Position numbers and translations under genes: made by a program. From contig NC_134700.1 of NCBI RefSeq assembly GCF_043290135.1, positions 238,252,088 through 238,316,087 on the forward strand: 64,000 nt of DNA, read 5' to 3'. The notes under the pieces were generated by a model, which was given only the letters and a program-made list of their open reading frames with translations, ran no database searches and had not been told where the DNA came from. Below, one piece after another: positions 47,701 through 59,409 of this stretch (the stretch's first letter is position 1; every line of letters starts with the position of its first letter). The stretch comes from Rhipicephalus microplus. Lineage: Eukaryota > Arthropoda > Arachnida > Ixodida > Ixodidae.

Positions 47701-50700
47701 TTCTAACATACCTTGCCAGTTGACCAGGGGCGTAGCCAGGGGGTGGCACACTGGGCACGTGCCCTCCCCCTTTCCCGAAATTTTTTTTGGCCTTGGTTGG
47801 AGAGCGGAAAATGGCCATTTTCAGGGGGTGCTTCTTCCGAATTCAAAGTGGTGCCCCCCCCCCCCCTCCCCCGAAAAAAATTTCTGGCTACGCATCTGCG
47901 GTTGAAGGAGCGATATTGTAATGTCTGTTTTGTCGTGTCCAACAAAGAGCTAGTAATAACTGATCGTGCCGCTGAACGCAGCAAAGGACCTGTTCGACGA
48001 GTGCCGAAGCAACGAGGAGTGCGCGGCAACCAACCCGTACCTGGAGTGCGTCAACCGGCTCTGCTCCTGCCAGCCTCCTAACGTACTTAAAGACCACGCT
48101 GAATGCATTGGCGGTGAGCGACGCCTATTTCATCTAATTTTGTACTCGTATAAATAGCGTTCCACATTGGCTGGAATGCTTTTATCACGTATTAACACGG
48201 GATTCCCACCAGCGACTCAAAGAAACGGTCAAGTTAGGTGGAGCTTGGTTTGGTTAGGTTACATTAGGTTAGGTTACCGTAGGTTAGGTTTTTTAGGTCA
48301 CAAGATGACCAATGTGCACACCTGCAACCGTGACGTACCCTCCATCGCAGCTGCTATCACATGTGTTTTCGTCCCTTTAGATATTAGCACAGCTATGGCT
48401 TTGGAAAGTAACCTTCAGCGTATTGTCAACGATATTTCCAACGTCGTGGTCCTGTCCCGCTGATCAGCTTCGTCGTCTTGCGACTCCAGTCGTGAGCTGA
48501 AGGATTGGTTATTGAGGTATTTCACCAAAACGGTCGCTTTTCGCACAAATTGGCCAGTTGCGACCAACTAGTCACGTGACCTTTTTTACGTCGCCTGTGT
48601 AAATTAATCCTAAACACTCGCCATTGAGATTGGCCTGTGCCCAGTGGTGTGCCCGGGTTTCCTAATTAAGGGCGGGGTAATGTAGTGCTCCTTCCCACCG
48701 TTTCTCGGTTCTAAAGGGCTACATGCCTCACAACGGATGGAGAAGAGAAAAGTAACAATCGCGTGCATCTCACAGTGGCCTTCACTTAGTTTGTAGATTG
48801 GCTCAAGATGGGAGGTGAACAGCTCCTGCAGATCAACATCAGGTGCTTTTGGTTGTCATTATCGTCATATGCGTGCGTGACCATAACTGAGTAAACGTAG
48901 GGGGCAAACTTTGCGTCCTGCTTCATAGGTGATCAATTGGAAGGCATAAGTACACCTCCTGAAAAGGATAGTGCAGCGAAATATGGGCCCCCACAAAGCA
49001 GCTTTGATTTTAGCTTGTGTTTGCATTATCAGCGTTGCATTATATTTAAATTTAACTAGTCGCTTCTTAGTGTACCCCTGCTTATTTTCCTATGCTCTCA
49101 TGACAACCTTTTCTTTTAAAGAAAAATATTACCCTTACACACGTTCTGACACTGAAATATAACGAATGATGCTACGTCATTTATGACTGCTTGTTTGGAA
49201 TATTTCGCTTCTCGTAACGTGCCCTTCTAGTGTTTGCTTAAGACATCTACAGGTGAATTGGGCTGCAGTTGCTTATCACACCAACCAACGTATCATATAG
49301 ATCAGTCTCCACATGAAGTACTGTTGCCCTATCTTTCTTGCGACGATGCAGGTGGCTTGGTAAAAGAGTGGGTGTCGTGGCTCATTCCCATGACAGTCAT
49401 TGCTGTTGCAGTAGTTGGAATGGCTGCCTGCCTGATTTCGAAGCGGTAAGCTGCCAGGGTGCTATATGTCCATACCTGCGCATTTCGAACTCTTTTTTTA
49501 TTTCTATAGTGCGTTTCACGTGCTGAATTATCATATAGATTTGCCAGTTCAAACCATTTATCTGCATATATTGTGCCATGAATTAGTATTTTAATTAATT
49601 ACTGTGGTTAATGCAGACGTAAGTCATGCCGCCTATTTAGCGTGAAGCTTTCTGCAAAATCATCATGTTTGCGTTTAATACACAATCCGGGAACGCAGGT
49701 CTCGCAGTTGTGTACCGCTTACATAGAATTTATGAATGTAAACTGTGATATATCGTTAGCATATAGGCTAATGTGAATTGTTTATGGGCTACTGATAGCA
49801 CTTCTCTAGCGTCACCAACACCAGCCTAAGAGAGCTACAATTGACAGACACATTTCATTCTACAACAAAAAAGTTCCGGGGCTGACAAGTAAAAGCTGTG
49901 AAAACGCAGCTTGAGCGATCCTCAACATCGTAGTGGACAGGGTTGCACAGAAGAGATGCAGTGAACAAGGACGCTCAGAGGAGAAGACCTCTAACAAAAC
50001 CTTGCGTTGGCTGTCGTTGAATGTTACCTTGTGTGTGCGTCTTCGTTCACTGTTGTTTCATTACAAGGTGAGGGTGACTTACCAGCAAGCAAACAACACC
50101 GCCCAAGCGTGTGTCTAAGTGGATAAAACTTATTAGAATGAAGGTGTTGGGTTTTCAAAACGTCGCTTAAAAAAGGGCGTTACAATGAAACCTATTGATG
50201 TGGTGCAATCAGGACGGGTACCTCATACAGGAGCCATGTGCACAAGCCGTACAATACTGAAGTATTTTAGTTTGGTAAAACAGTCGTTTCACGTTATATA
50301 GCGTGCATTAAAACTTGATTTTTGTTTTTACAAATGTTCATTCGTGATGCCATACCTGAAGTTGTGTTTCTTGGCGCTGTGCTGCGAGCAGCAAGAAGTC
50401 CAGTTCAGGCTCGAATAACAGTGACGAAGACGCTGAAGACGCGACAGCTACCGAACCAGGGACGGCGAACTTCCGCCAGCAGCAACCCGAAGCGCAGCAA
50501 ATGCGGCAACAGCAGTATTTAGTACAGCAGGTACCCGAGTCCTCCGATTACGGTTACCGCGGCGAAGGTGGTGGAACTGCACACCGGAGTAGCTGGCGCA
50601 AGGACATGTTTAGTCGCTTCCACGTCCCGTCTATGAAAGGCTGGGTCCGAATGCCAAAGGGATTCAAGGGGTGAGGAGGTCACTCCATTTCACAATGCAA

Positions 50701-53700
50701 TCCTGTCTTATGGCTCTACATTTTGTTTTATTGCAATGTCATATATGGATATTCCAGGAACATTATTGCTCCAGGAACATTACTTCAGGAAAACTCCAGG
50801 AACATTAAGTGATTGAGCATCTGTGAGGCACTTCGCGTTCATGAAGGGAACCTGTAGCTTCGTTTGTGCTACCATTACCCCCAATCCACCATACCGAAGA
50901 CCAGAGCGCTCAGTACACGTTGAGGGTTGGTGCCTACAGGCAGTGTTCTATACATCAGTTATTATGAATACTGGAGGATTACCTATGACGAATATATTTT
51001 GCTTTCGTTCACCAGAAGATCCCTTAACGATGGATGAATGAAACAAGAAGATCACTGGGCCCTAAAAGCCTCGACTGGATAGCGCCTCACTTAGTCAGCT
51101 TATTCCCACACGTTAACGTTTTTCATAGCCTTATATTTAGAATATGTTTAGGTTACGTCCCATTAGCTGACCTGGCAGAAATTGGGGACAACGACAATTA
51201 AGTAAGTTTAGTTCGTGCCGCGATGTTGTCTTCATGCAGCCTTCCTCACTCACAGACAAGCAAACGTGCACTATTTTTTTTAATTTCAGGAGCGCCCAGG
51301 GCACTATGGACAGCTCTGGCGGATGCAGTGCCTCTGATCAGAACCGAATGGTTTGGGCCCAGCAGGCATTTACCACTCTGGCCTCGCCCATCTACCAGAA
51401 CAAGTTGGTGAAGCGGATGATGGCTGGCAAGGGCGTATCGTGCTCGTACCCGGACTCGTCTAGCGCCGCTGAGCCAATGCCTTCTCTATCGAGAATGGCC
51501 GTCCCGACCCCGGCTGCATCGGCCCGCTATGGTAGTGAGGTGCCGCCAATGCCCACACCACGGGAGGAGTCCATGCGAAGGTATAACTGACGAATTGGTT
51601 GTCCGAGGGTTTATACCATTAGTACAGTCTTCAAGCTCATTCAATAGAGACTGCGCCAGCGAGAAAAATTGAGAAGACAAAGTGCGGATGAAGGTATTAC
51701 CTTTTATAAACTTTGCTTTCTTGGCGAGTTACATTATATTTGTAAAGGAAATCAGTGATTATCAATGGAAGACAGTTGCGAAGGAAAAACAAATTTATCA
51801 GCCGATTGGACTGTCAGGTTGTTCTTCAACGGAGTCTTCAGTTCCTAACCACTGGTTCTCTTTGAGAATGATTCGCAGTGTCTCCTTCGGCTCACTTACA
51901 CATAACTTATTTGTTAGGGACTGCACACACAAAGGTATTGTAAAAATAGATCTTCGGTAATCTTATTTATATAAGTCTGAAGCACCTGCCATGAGAGCCA
52001 AGTCGGCATATACCAGTACGTATGAATTGAAGTACTACGTAACTTAAGCATTTATATGAACTAGTCTGGTAAAAAAAAAAGTGTTCTCGCAATCTATCCG
52101 AATTAACCCAACTTTCGCGAATGAGCATTAACTAGGATGAAAGCACGACACGAAGACAGACTCAAGCAAATATTTTATTGAAAAGAGTGCCGCTAGTCTG
52201 TTCAATGTGGCTCTACGGAAGAGAGTCGCAGCAAAGCAATTAAGTTCCGGTTGCATAGCAATCATTTCGGCTGTGCAGCGGCTTGCGCACATTTCGTTAT
52301 ATTATCGCTCTTCGCAGTGACTCACGCATGAAACACTGTTACGGCGCGCACGCCATCGATTCTCAGAGTGTAAAAATGTGATTGAATTGGTAATAAAAAG
52401 TATAATACAGCAGCGACTTGGAACAACTGAGCAGATGCCTCGCATTCCGCGTAATATTTTGTTTCCCATTGCCATTGCAAATAAACTGAACCAGTTGTCG
52501 CGCGCTGCTTTGCGGATGTAGTGGCGTGCTTTGGTGGCATAGAGCATAAAGATGCAGCTAGCCTGGTGCTCTCATGATGAGCCCGATGTTTTCTGTGCTT
52601 TGTTGTATTTAATTTAATTAAAAATGAAAACGAGCACAGTGACCATAAATTCGGGTACTTGATATTGCAAGAATGCACAGGAAACGTCTTTGTCAAGCTC
52701 CAAAATAGCAGTCAGTCTATCCTTCCAGAAGACAATCTAGCAAATGCATGAACATTGGTATGAACAGATATACGGTGAAATCAATTTAATCTAAGTGCTT
52801 GTACCCACGGTCCCATGTTATATAGCGTGTAAATGCCTGTTCATACAGCTGACTTTATTCGATTGGTGTGTCATGTTAATTAGTATGAACACATTGCTCT
52901 CCACAATGTATCAACGATGCATGATCGTTGCTTGTACGATTTACTTAATGACTGATTTCTGGGTGGGGAATATACGCTCTTCAATTATTTTATAACGATA
53001 ATGGTAGTGGTTTAGCGACACAAAACCAGGATAAGGTGATGATGGAGGTGAATGTGACAGGCTCCAGAGATTTCAACCACCTTCGATTCTTTAAAATGCA
53101 GTTAAATCTAAGAAGCGGCTCTCTAACATTTTAGCTTCCATCACAAAAATTTTAGTCGGTATTGAACGATCTTTGTTCAAGTTGAAGACTTCCTTTTCAC
53201 GCAGGAAATACAATAGTGTGAGAGTAATACTGCTGATAAAGCTTTAAAAGAGTGAGAATTGCCTCTTTTTATTAATCAGACACGTCCAAAATATTAGATC
53301 CGAATGTGACGCACAGATCAGTAAATGTCGTATCCAGACATAAAATAGGTCCCCAGACAGACCACTTTATTAGTAATCATCCGATCTGACACATATGTAG
53401 ATAAGCTACATTTTAAAATCGAGAAGACATTTGGGGGCGCAGCAAGCAGCATTACGATGACATGGTACACTGTGCAACTTCTAAACGAGACTCAAACACA
53501 AAAACAAACTTGTATTAACAACATTTGATGTGCTAGCTGCGTTCACTGGTTTACTTCAAATAGAACTGGCACATGTTTCTTGTTCACAACGTGGTGGAGG
53601 TGGAGTCACTGTCCAGTTATGTACTCAGTCCATGGCGTAATGAACGTCCATAGATGCGGGGTATGTTTCTGTCTGTCCTGTTAGTGATATCTGAGTTTAC

Positions 53701-54141
53701 CATACCAGGAGTCCATTGTTCCCATGACTGTTATGGCAACAGGTGTGTATTACGACAGGTTAGACCAGATGTTAGACCGGCTCGCCTGAAGCGTACTCTT
53801 AGAATGCTTCAACGCGCAGGCTCGCGGCTGTCACTGGCGGTGGCCGCTCGTCGCAGCGCTCGCTGTCCCACCACCGACGGGGGACCCCGCTGGCCACGTA
53901 CAGCGACGAAGCGTCTTCGTTTCGCTCGTTCCCGGCGCCCGGGACCCGCTCCGAGCGGTCGCGGCACTATGCGGCGGACGACGACGACGATGAGGACAGG
54001 CGGTCGCCTCTGACGAGGCTGCGCAGCCACAGCAGCTCTCGCTTCTCAGCGGCTGCGCGCGAGCCCAGGACGCGCAGCGAGTCGAGCGACGCGCTGCCGT
54101 CACCACGGCGCAAAGTATATTTTGCAGACTATAAGAAATAG
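40358..54141 (+). CDS. Type I membrane protein with two EB-like six-cysteine modules, copy 1; eight exons
   Basis: Join 40358-40463 (CDS from 40360), 42222-42394, 45313-45489, 47982-48113, 49352-49445, 50392-50670, 51290-51580, 53820-54141. The CDS is 1572 nt, 523 residues. Order: signal peptide (1-19), charged linker (36-105) with the motif NYYNNIMKKKYAMTR, Cys module 1 (C106-C149), Cys module 2 (C159-C193), transmembrane helix (~203-224), then a ~297-residue cytoplasmic tail rich in Ser, Arg and Gln that contains an acidic DDDDDED run and ends KVYFADYKK. The spacings C-x5-C-x7-C-x10-C-x-C-x15-C and C-x5-C-x8-C-x4-C-x-C-x11-C resemble the invertebrate EB module, an extracellular fold of unknown function. 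All seven introns are GT-AG. I do not recognise the full protein. A surface receptor or adhesion role is inference. A paralogue begins 6 kb downstream. Confidence 0.85.
40662..40899 (-). mobile_element. Ruka-like SINE in intron 1 of EB-module gene copy 1
   Basis: Full-length but diverged copy, flanked by ttttatgctt-type direct repeats (~40652-40661 and 40904-40913). Lies ~200 nt after the signal-peptide exon. Confidence 0.85.
41838..41917 (-). mobile_element. Decayed SINE head
   Basis: Only the tRNA-like end is recognisable (CGAACCCGCGAGCTTCGG, CAGCAGCCAATTACCG, CACTACGGTGGA). In intron 1 of EB-module gene copy 1. Confidence 0.45.
42222..42394 (+). CDS. EB-module gene copy 1, exon 2 (charged linker)
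   Basis: Acceptor ctctccag|G, donor CGAG|gtacgc. Encodes DDRGGQDEAPLDKPGKRLNA and continues to NYYNNIMKKKYAMTR. Acidic in the first half, strongly basic at the end. Confidence 0.85.
44325..44720 (+). mobile_element. Second SINE-like family with tRNA-Gly-like head
   Basis: GTGGTAGAATACTCG (A-box side) and GGGGTTCGATTCCTGC (B-box) resemble a tRNA-Gly gene, but the arms do not pair well enough for a functional tRNA. The ~300 bp that follow carry a long open frame (44432-44761) of no recognisable protein and look like the SINE body. Confidence 0.45.
44749..44791. repeat. (GATA)n microsatellite
   Basis: About 10 units following the tRNA-Gly-like SINE. Confidence 0.95.
45313..45489 (+). CDS. EB-module gene copy 1, exon 3 (cysteine module 1)
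   Basis: Acceptor cgacaacag|GG, donor GTTACTG|gtcagt. This 177-nt symmetric phase 1-1 exon encodes one six-cysteine module, GPRLPVRPERHEKC to RCVT, with no other domain. Confidence 0.92.
45973..46725. repeat. TTCGAAT-rich repeat element
   Basis: Starts GTGTGCGAATACTCGAAC with many TCGAAT motifs over the first 100 bp and related TATTCGATTTGATTC text at 46680-46710. Probably one element or remnants of two. Confidence 0.4.
47727..47900. mobile_element. GC-rich foldback repeat in intron 3 of EB-module gene copy 1
   Basis: Opens GGGGCGTAGCCAGGGGG and closes CCCCCGAAAAAAATTTCTGG CTACGC, imperfect inverted ends of a repeat type common in arthropod genomes. It ends ~80 nt before the exon-4 acceptor. 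Confidence 0.55.
47982..48113 (+). CDS. EB-module gene copy 1, exon 4 (cysteine module 2)
   Basis: Acceptor gaacgcag|CA, donor GGCG|gtgagc. This 132-nt symmetric phase 1-1 exon encodes KDLFDECRSNEEC to HAECIGG. A GC-rich foldback repeat ends about 80 nt upstream of the acceptor. Confidence 0.92.
48236..48296 (+). repeat. Degenerate TTAGG-rich tract
   Basis: GGTTAGGTTA-type text repeated over ~60 bp, including ATTAGGTTAGGTTA. (TTAGG)n is the ancestral arthropod telomere repeat. In intron 4 of EB-module gene copy 1. Confidence 0.5.
49352..49445 (+). CDS. EB-module gene copy 1, exon 5 (transmembrane helix)
   Basis: Acceptor gatgcag|GT, donor AAGCG|gtaagc. Encodes GLVKEW, the hydrophobic segment VSWLIPMTVIAVAVVGMAAC and then LISK. 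The basic stop-transfer residues KRRKK are completed by exon 6. Confidence 0.88.
50392..50670 (+). CDS. EB-module gene copy 1, exon 6 (cytoplasmic, Gln-rich)
   Basis: Acceptor gcgagcag|C, donor AAGGG|gtgagg. Begins KKSSSGSNNSDEDAED, passes through a Gln-rich stretch (QQQ repeats) and ends with a basic/aromatic block (SWRKDMFSRFHVPSMKGWV). Confidence 0.85.
51290..51580 (+). CDS. EB-module gene copy 1, exon 7 (cytoplasmic)
   Basis: Acceptor atttcag|G, donor GCGAAG|gtataa. Encodes SAQGTMDSSGG... with the motif SPIYQNKLVKRMM and a Pro/Ser-rich end (PTPAASARYGSEVPPMPTPR). No known domain is recognised. Confidence 0.85.
53013..53145 (-). mobile_element. Decayed Ruka-like SINE
   Basis: The core block GGCTCCAGAGATTTCAACCACC and TTCTTTAAAATGCA are recognisable. 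In intron 7 of EB-module gene copy 1. Confidence 0.5.
53820..54141 (+). CDS. EB-module gene copy 1, exon 8 (C-terminus and stop)
   Basis: Acceptor aacgcgcag|G, in the phase left by exon 7. Encodes a Ser/Arg-rich segment with ADDDDDED and ends SPRRKVYFADYKK-stop at 54139-54141. The exon has no internal ATG at its start. Overlapping frames on both strands are open because of the local high GC content. Confidence 0.85.
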
Positions 54142-54852
54142 AAAGAAAATATACGTGATTGTACGCTGTTTGATTAAGTGTGTGGCTCTTTCTTTCGACA
54201 CGTTTATCGATCTTGTTTAAAGTTCCAGCGACTCCGTGCACTTTTTTTTTTTTTGAAGACCCGTAACGCAGCATTTCTCTTAGAGTATAAGACTGTTTAA
54301 GAATGACGTCATGTGAATGAAGTTAGGAAAATGCTTTCTGCATCCTTTTTTACTCAATGAAAACTACTCTGTTGGTCGAAAGGCACACGAAGGTAACATA
54401 ATAGAAAAGCAAAGACGTAAGGAGAAAGGTCTGGAGTTACTGCATGTGCTGGCTTTAGGTACTAAAAGGTAGCATATACAGTAACTCAAAAAAAAAAAAA
54501 AGGTCGATTGCACAGCGCCATCTGGCGCGGCGCTCGGTAGCCATGCAACACCTTGGTTACCAATGATGATGAGTGGGGGTAAAATGTCTAAAGTTAGCAG
54601 AGGTGGTCAGGTATACAGCAATGCAATGGTGGCAGCACCACAGGACTAATGGATGGAACATAAAATGATGAACATAAGACGTGAACAACATAGAATGAAC
54701 ATAAAATGAAACATAAAAGGATGCAAGTCTCCACATGACAAGGCTTTCATAGCCTCTGGTAGTTCTCTCGCCAAATTGCTGGATAAAAGTTGGAGGACAT
54801 ATCAGCTTTGCCTTTATCAGTTGAATGCTATACCAATATCCTGTCCCTTAGA

Positions 54853-55015
54853 GCGTACGTCCCCCACACAGGGCATACTTTTTATTGTATGACGCCGCTT
54901 GAGAATATTAAATTTTGTATTACTACTATGTAACTGATAAAGTTGAAAGTGGCTTATGTCAGTGACGCTTTCATTTATATATGGCTACCTCCTTTGTAAT
55001 AGGTAGCATGCTTTG
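54853..55015 (+). repeat. Interspersed repeat related to 9720-9885
   Basis: Homologous to 9720-9885 and ends ~30 nt before the 5' end of the CR1/Jockey-like LINE. Confidence 0.65.
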
Positions 55016-55045
55016 AACCACCAGAAAGCGGTCTAGTGTAGGGTT

Positions 55046-57866
55046 TCCCTAAATGGTGTCACTATATCTATCGGTGCGGTGTACAGACCCCCACAAGCGC
55101 GACTGGCTTATGAGGAAACTTTATGTGACTACATGCACAACCATGTGACCGGTGGCGCTGTTATCATGGCTGGTGACTTCAATCTGCCCGATGTAAATTG
55201 GGAACGTCTGAGTACAGGAACAGCTAGGAATGACCTTTTAAGCGATTACCTATTGTCATTTAATCTCACACGACTTGTTGCCACGCCAACCCGTGAACAA
55301 CGGGAATCTAGTTCTTTACTAGATCTCATCTATGTCAGTCATCATTTCCCATCAACGGATATCTTAACGGAAACCCTGGAGGGGTTATCTGATCACAAAA
55401 TGGTTTCATGCAGCCTGCCTGTAAATGCCCCGCTCGCATGCGAGGGCTGGTTAAGTATGTCCCGACGTTTCACAAAGCTGATGACGCTGCAGTTATGACG
55501 TATTTAGAGCATGAATTCGACGACTTTCTCAATATGTGTGCTGATGAGTCTTTGGTGATTGACGTAATTTGTGCTAAATTTAAAGCTATCATTACTCATT
55601 GTATGACCAACTTTGTTCCGCAGGTTGCTAAAGTCACACACACAAAAAAAAACACAACACTTGGATCACACGTGACATCATTCATACGAAACGTAATATA
55701 AAAAGACTAAGGAAATCTAACAAAGCAAGCCCAGTCTATGGGTTCCAAGAAAAAATAGCTTGCTTGTCCCGGTCATTGAGGATAAAAATTCGTTGTGCCA
55801 AAGAGAACTTCTGCAGCACAACACTAAGTAAGTTTATAAGAGAGTCGCCCCAGAAGTTCTGGCAATATCTTGGTTCAAAAAAAACCTCCCTACTGTCGTT
55901 TCAGCGGAGCAGGAATTAATGAAAGCTAATTTATTTAACACTTACTTCCAGTCGGTCTTCACAGCTGACAATGGTAAACATACGTCGCTTCTGTTTCGGG
56001 GTAAAAACTTAAGTGCTCTAAGCTTGCCTCAACTGTCTGTGCCAGGTTTGTTATCACTGTTATTGAACATTGATGGGAAGAAAGGTCGTGGACCCGACGA
56101 GATTCCCAATGCGTTTTTAAAGCGTTACGCTGAATTTGTGTGTAAATACTTTTTCCTATATTTTCGAAATCGCTTAAAGATTGCCAGGTTCCATCGGAAT
56201 GAATAATTGCAAAAATTCTTCCCATACACAAAAGTGGTGACTCGTCTTGTCCATCTAATTACAGACCAATTTCTATTACGTGTACTTTCTGAAAAATGCT
56301 TGAGCATATTATTCTAAAGTCCCTTACCGAATACGTGGAAGAAAATGCTATTCTCCATTCCAATCAACATGGTTTTCTTTCATCGCGGACTATCTACTGT
56401 CACACAGCTGGTTGAGACCTTGCATGACCTTGCCAATGACATTAATGATCATTCGCAGATTTACGTAGTCTTTTTAGGTTTGTCAAAAGCTTTTGACCAC
56501 GTTTAGCATCCCAAACTGATCCAAAAGCTAACCGGTATTCTGGAAAACGGACCTATGACCAAGTGGATCGAACACTATTTGACCGACCGCTACCAATTTG
56601 TTCAATATGGTGCCCATGTGTCTGACACGGTTCCAGTATTATCCGGAGTGCCCCAGGGTTTTGTTTTAGGCCCCATGTTGTTCCTTCTCTTTATTAATGA
56701 CGTTGCAGACGTAGCCGATGGAAAAATCAGATTGTTCGCAGATGATTGTATCCTGTACCAGCGAATGGACAGCTACCAGGATCGTTTAAAACTAGATGAT
56801 TCGCTAAAAAAGGTCGAAACCTGGTGTCGAGAGTGGCAAATGGAAATAAATACTAAGAAAGCTGTCGCCATGTCAATTACAAAGAAAAAAGCGAGGACAA
56901 ATTTTTCGTATTCGCTGGGAAATGTCCCACTTCGCAACGTCGCTGTCTGCAAATATCTAGGCCTCTTGATATCGCCCGACTTAAATTGGACTGCGCACGT
57001 CGAACATATTACAATGAAGGCACTCGGCACGTTATTTTTTCTTAAGCGAACCCTTCGTCATTCGACACCCCAAACAAAACTTCTAGCGTATACCATGCTT
57101 ATCCGCCCAATCCTCGAATATGCGAGTGTGGCCTGGTTCCCCTTCACAAACAAACATGTAGCCGCTCTTGAAAGAATACAACGTAAAGCAGACCGTTTTA
57201 TCTATAACTGTTATAGGCGTACCGACTCACCTACTGCTCTTTTGATAAGAGCGGATCTGCCCACCCTGGCGAGCCGCGCCAAGCTTCATAGCCTGAGATT
57301 TTTGTATCTGGTGCTACACAACTCTTTGAAAATAAATCCGGCTAATTATGTTAAGGTTAACAGTAAGCGGCAAACACGAAATAAACATTGCCACACACTT
57401 GATGAGTATCCCTTCAAGAACAATGTTTTTGGCCACTCTTTTTTTCCGCGAGCCATATGGGCTTCAAATGCCCTGCACCCCACCGTGTTGACACAGCCGA
57501 CAGTTGACGAATTTGTTAATCGAGCGAGTGAATGTGTGCTGTCTTTTAATTAGCCGTAATTTACTGAATTGATGATGTCGCAAGTTTTAACTTTGTCTGT
57601 ACAATTTCGTTTTGTTTTTGTTTTTTTTTTTTGGCTTGCCCCAGCATTTCATCTGATGTTTTTATTCATAAAGACTCTTTGCCTATCACTGCTGCGAATT
57701 TCGCACTATGTTTGAGATATTCGCTTCAAAGTTCAAGTGCTTGCAACATGTATTTTTAGTCTGCGTATTGCTTGTTTTAACTATGTACAATGTGACACCA
57801 CTCCTGTAATAATACCATCACAGGATTGAGAGTATTCTGAATAAATAAATAAATAAATAAATAAAA
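55046..57866 (+). mobile_element. CR1/Jockey-like non-LTR retrotransposon, 5'-truncated and frame-disrupted
   Basis: Begins inside the apurinic-type endonuclease domain (AVYRPPQA..., then MAGDFNLPDVNWE and SDHKMV, with the catalytic Asp, Asn and His visible). It continues through broken frames (55408-55701, 55919-56206) into reverse transcriptase at 56555-57553 (SGVPQGFVLGPMLF, FADDC active site, KYLGLLISPDLNW). The 3' end carries AATAAA-type tetranucleotide repeats at 57840-57866. At least two frame breaks and a stop before the RT block make it non-autonomous now. It lies between the two EB-module paralogues. Confidence 0.9.
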
Positions 57867-59390
57867 TATGCGCGTGAAATATTTTAGAGCTTGCTATGTA
57901 TTCACTACGTCGTCTTCTCTTGCATAGACCCTAATTTTTCACTTGCATCAACCACCGGGTTCTAGGCCGATCCCCCTTAGTGGGTAAGAGCCAGAACAAA
58001 GGTGCAAGCAACCTAGCGATGAAGAAAACGTCAGCGCATGCCCCACACGAGCTTCGCGCGTCTCTGGTCAAGGGCTTTTCGAACGGAAACGCCAGGCAAG
58101 TTCCCGAGTTCAGTCTCTCGGCAAAGATTACTTACGAATCACATGAATTTCTCCGAATTTGCCACGTATTTTTGCAGCAGCCTTGCTCTCCGTGTAATCA
58201 AAATGCGCGTTTGAAGGTATCACTATCGAGGCCTAACGAGATCCCCTCGATTGGTTGCGACTACTGCATGCTGACATCAGTTTGCTTCGGTAGTTGTCAT
58301 CTGCTTTACTAGCACAGTGCTGTTCAACAAAAAGAGAAAACATAACCGTAACGTCCTTGGGACTGTCTGTTTTAGCTAGCGTGACAGCGTTTTAATGAAG
58401 TAGCGGCCAAAGATAAATTTTTCATCGTGATTAAAACCGCGTCACAGGTTTCTAGCACCGATCACCTTGCGCGAGCACCAGCTTTCGAAACATTACCCAC
58501 AGTTGCAGTGACGAAATGCAAAATTACAGAACTATTTTGCAAGGTAAAACTTTGATTAAGGTATTTTTACGGAATGTTAATTTTGGTGTTGGCAATACTT
58601 TGTACTCTTTTGCATCGAGAGTATGTCGTGTCTTGTCAAACGAAGTCGCCACAAAAACTGTGGCGCCATGATCGAGAAATAATTTGAGAACTTGGTCGAA
58701 AACTTGATTGAGAAATAATTGTATGTAGCGTGCCTGTATCATACTGCTCTGTGTTGTGCTTTTAGGTAACGACAAGCGATTTGCATCTGTTTTAAACCAA
58801 CGAGAACTGCTTCATTGGTAGAGCTGTTATGAGATACGTTTTTCATCTGTCGTAGATAAAAAACTACCGACCGACATCAATCACAGTGCAAGCATTTTGC
58901 ACAGATGTTAAGCAAGGAGAGCTCAAACGTGCAGCCCTGGTGTTTCCAATAGATCGTTCAACTCTCTGTCACTAAATGCTCACGTCTGTGCAAAAGTCTT
59001 AATGGGTATTTGCCGCCCATGTAAGACAAGCACCGCCACGTAAGAGAGACACCGCAATGCGTCCTTGTATGCTGATGCTCTATATTTTTTCTAGTTCCCA
59101 GTACCAACTCGTCCGAAAAATGTCAATGCCAACATTCGGGTTCGTATGATATGTTTGAGGCTTGCACCGAGAACCGAACTAAGTTGTCAGTTCACAAGGT
59201 GTTGGTCACGAGGCCCGATTACGTTATCGCTACATATTCTTGAAGGCGAAGCTAAAGTGTCATCCAATTGTTGTAGGGTGTCCTGGAGAGCGAAGTATTA
59301 TTAATCAGCGCGCTCTCAAGCGTCACAATCATTCTGTACAAATGTTTAACGAGAGAAGCTGAAACGTTCCCAGCAGTTCTGCTATTACCC
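57867..59390. other. Intergenic between LINE and SINE, nothing recognised
   Basis: Short open frames only (largest ~110 codons at 57980-58312, no motif). Confidence 0.45.
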
Positions 59391-59409
59391 GGTTTTGTGA
59401 GACATAATG

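Larger units (their letters stand above)
45490..47981 (+). other. Intron 3 of EB-module gene copy 1
   Basis: Contains a TTCGAAT-rich element (45973-46725), a degenerate GAGTGAGTC-rich stretch (47035-47160), a CCACCA/ACACA-rich degenerate repeat (47215-47410), a poly(G) tract and a foldback (47727-47900). Confidence 0.5.

Noticed and set aside
53654..54013. 119-codon plus-strand frame over the last exon of EB-module copy 1, and 147-codon minus frame
   Set aside because: Arg-rich shadow frames of a GC-rich exon. The frame that continues exon 7 in phase and ends KVYFADYKK-stop is the supported one.
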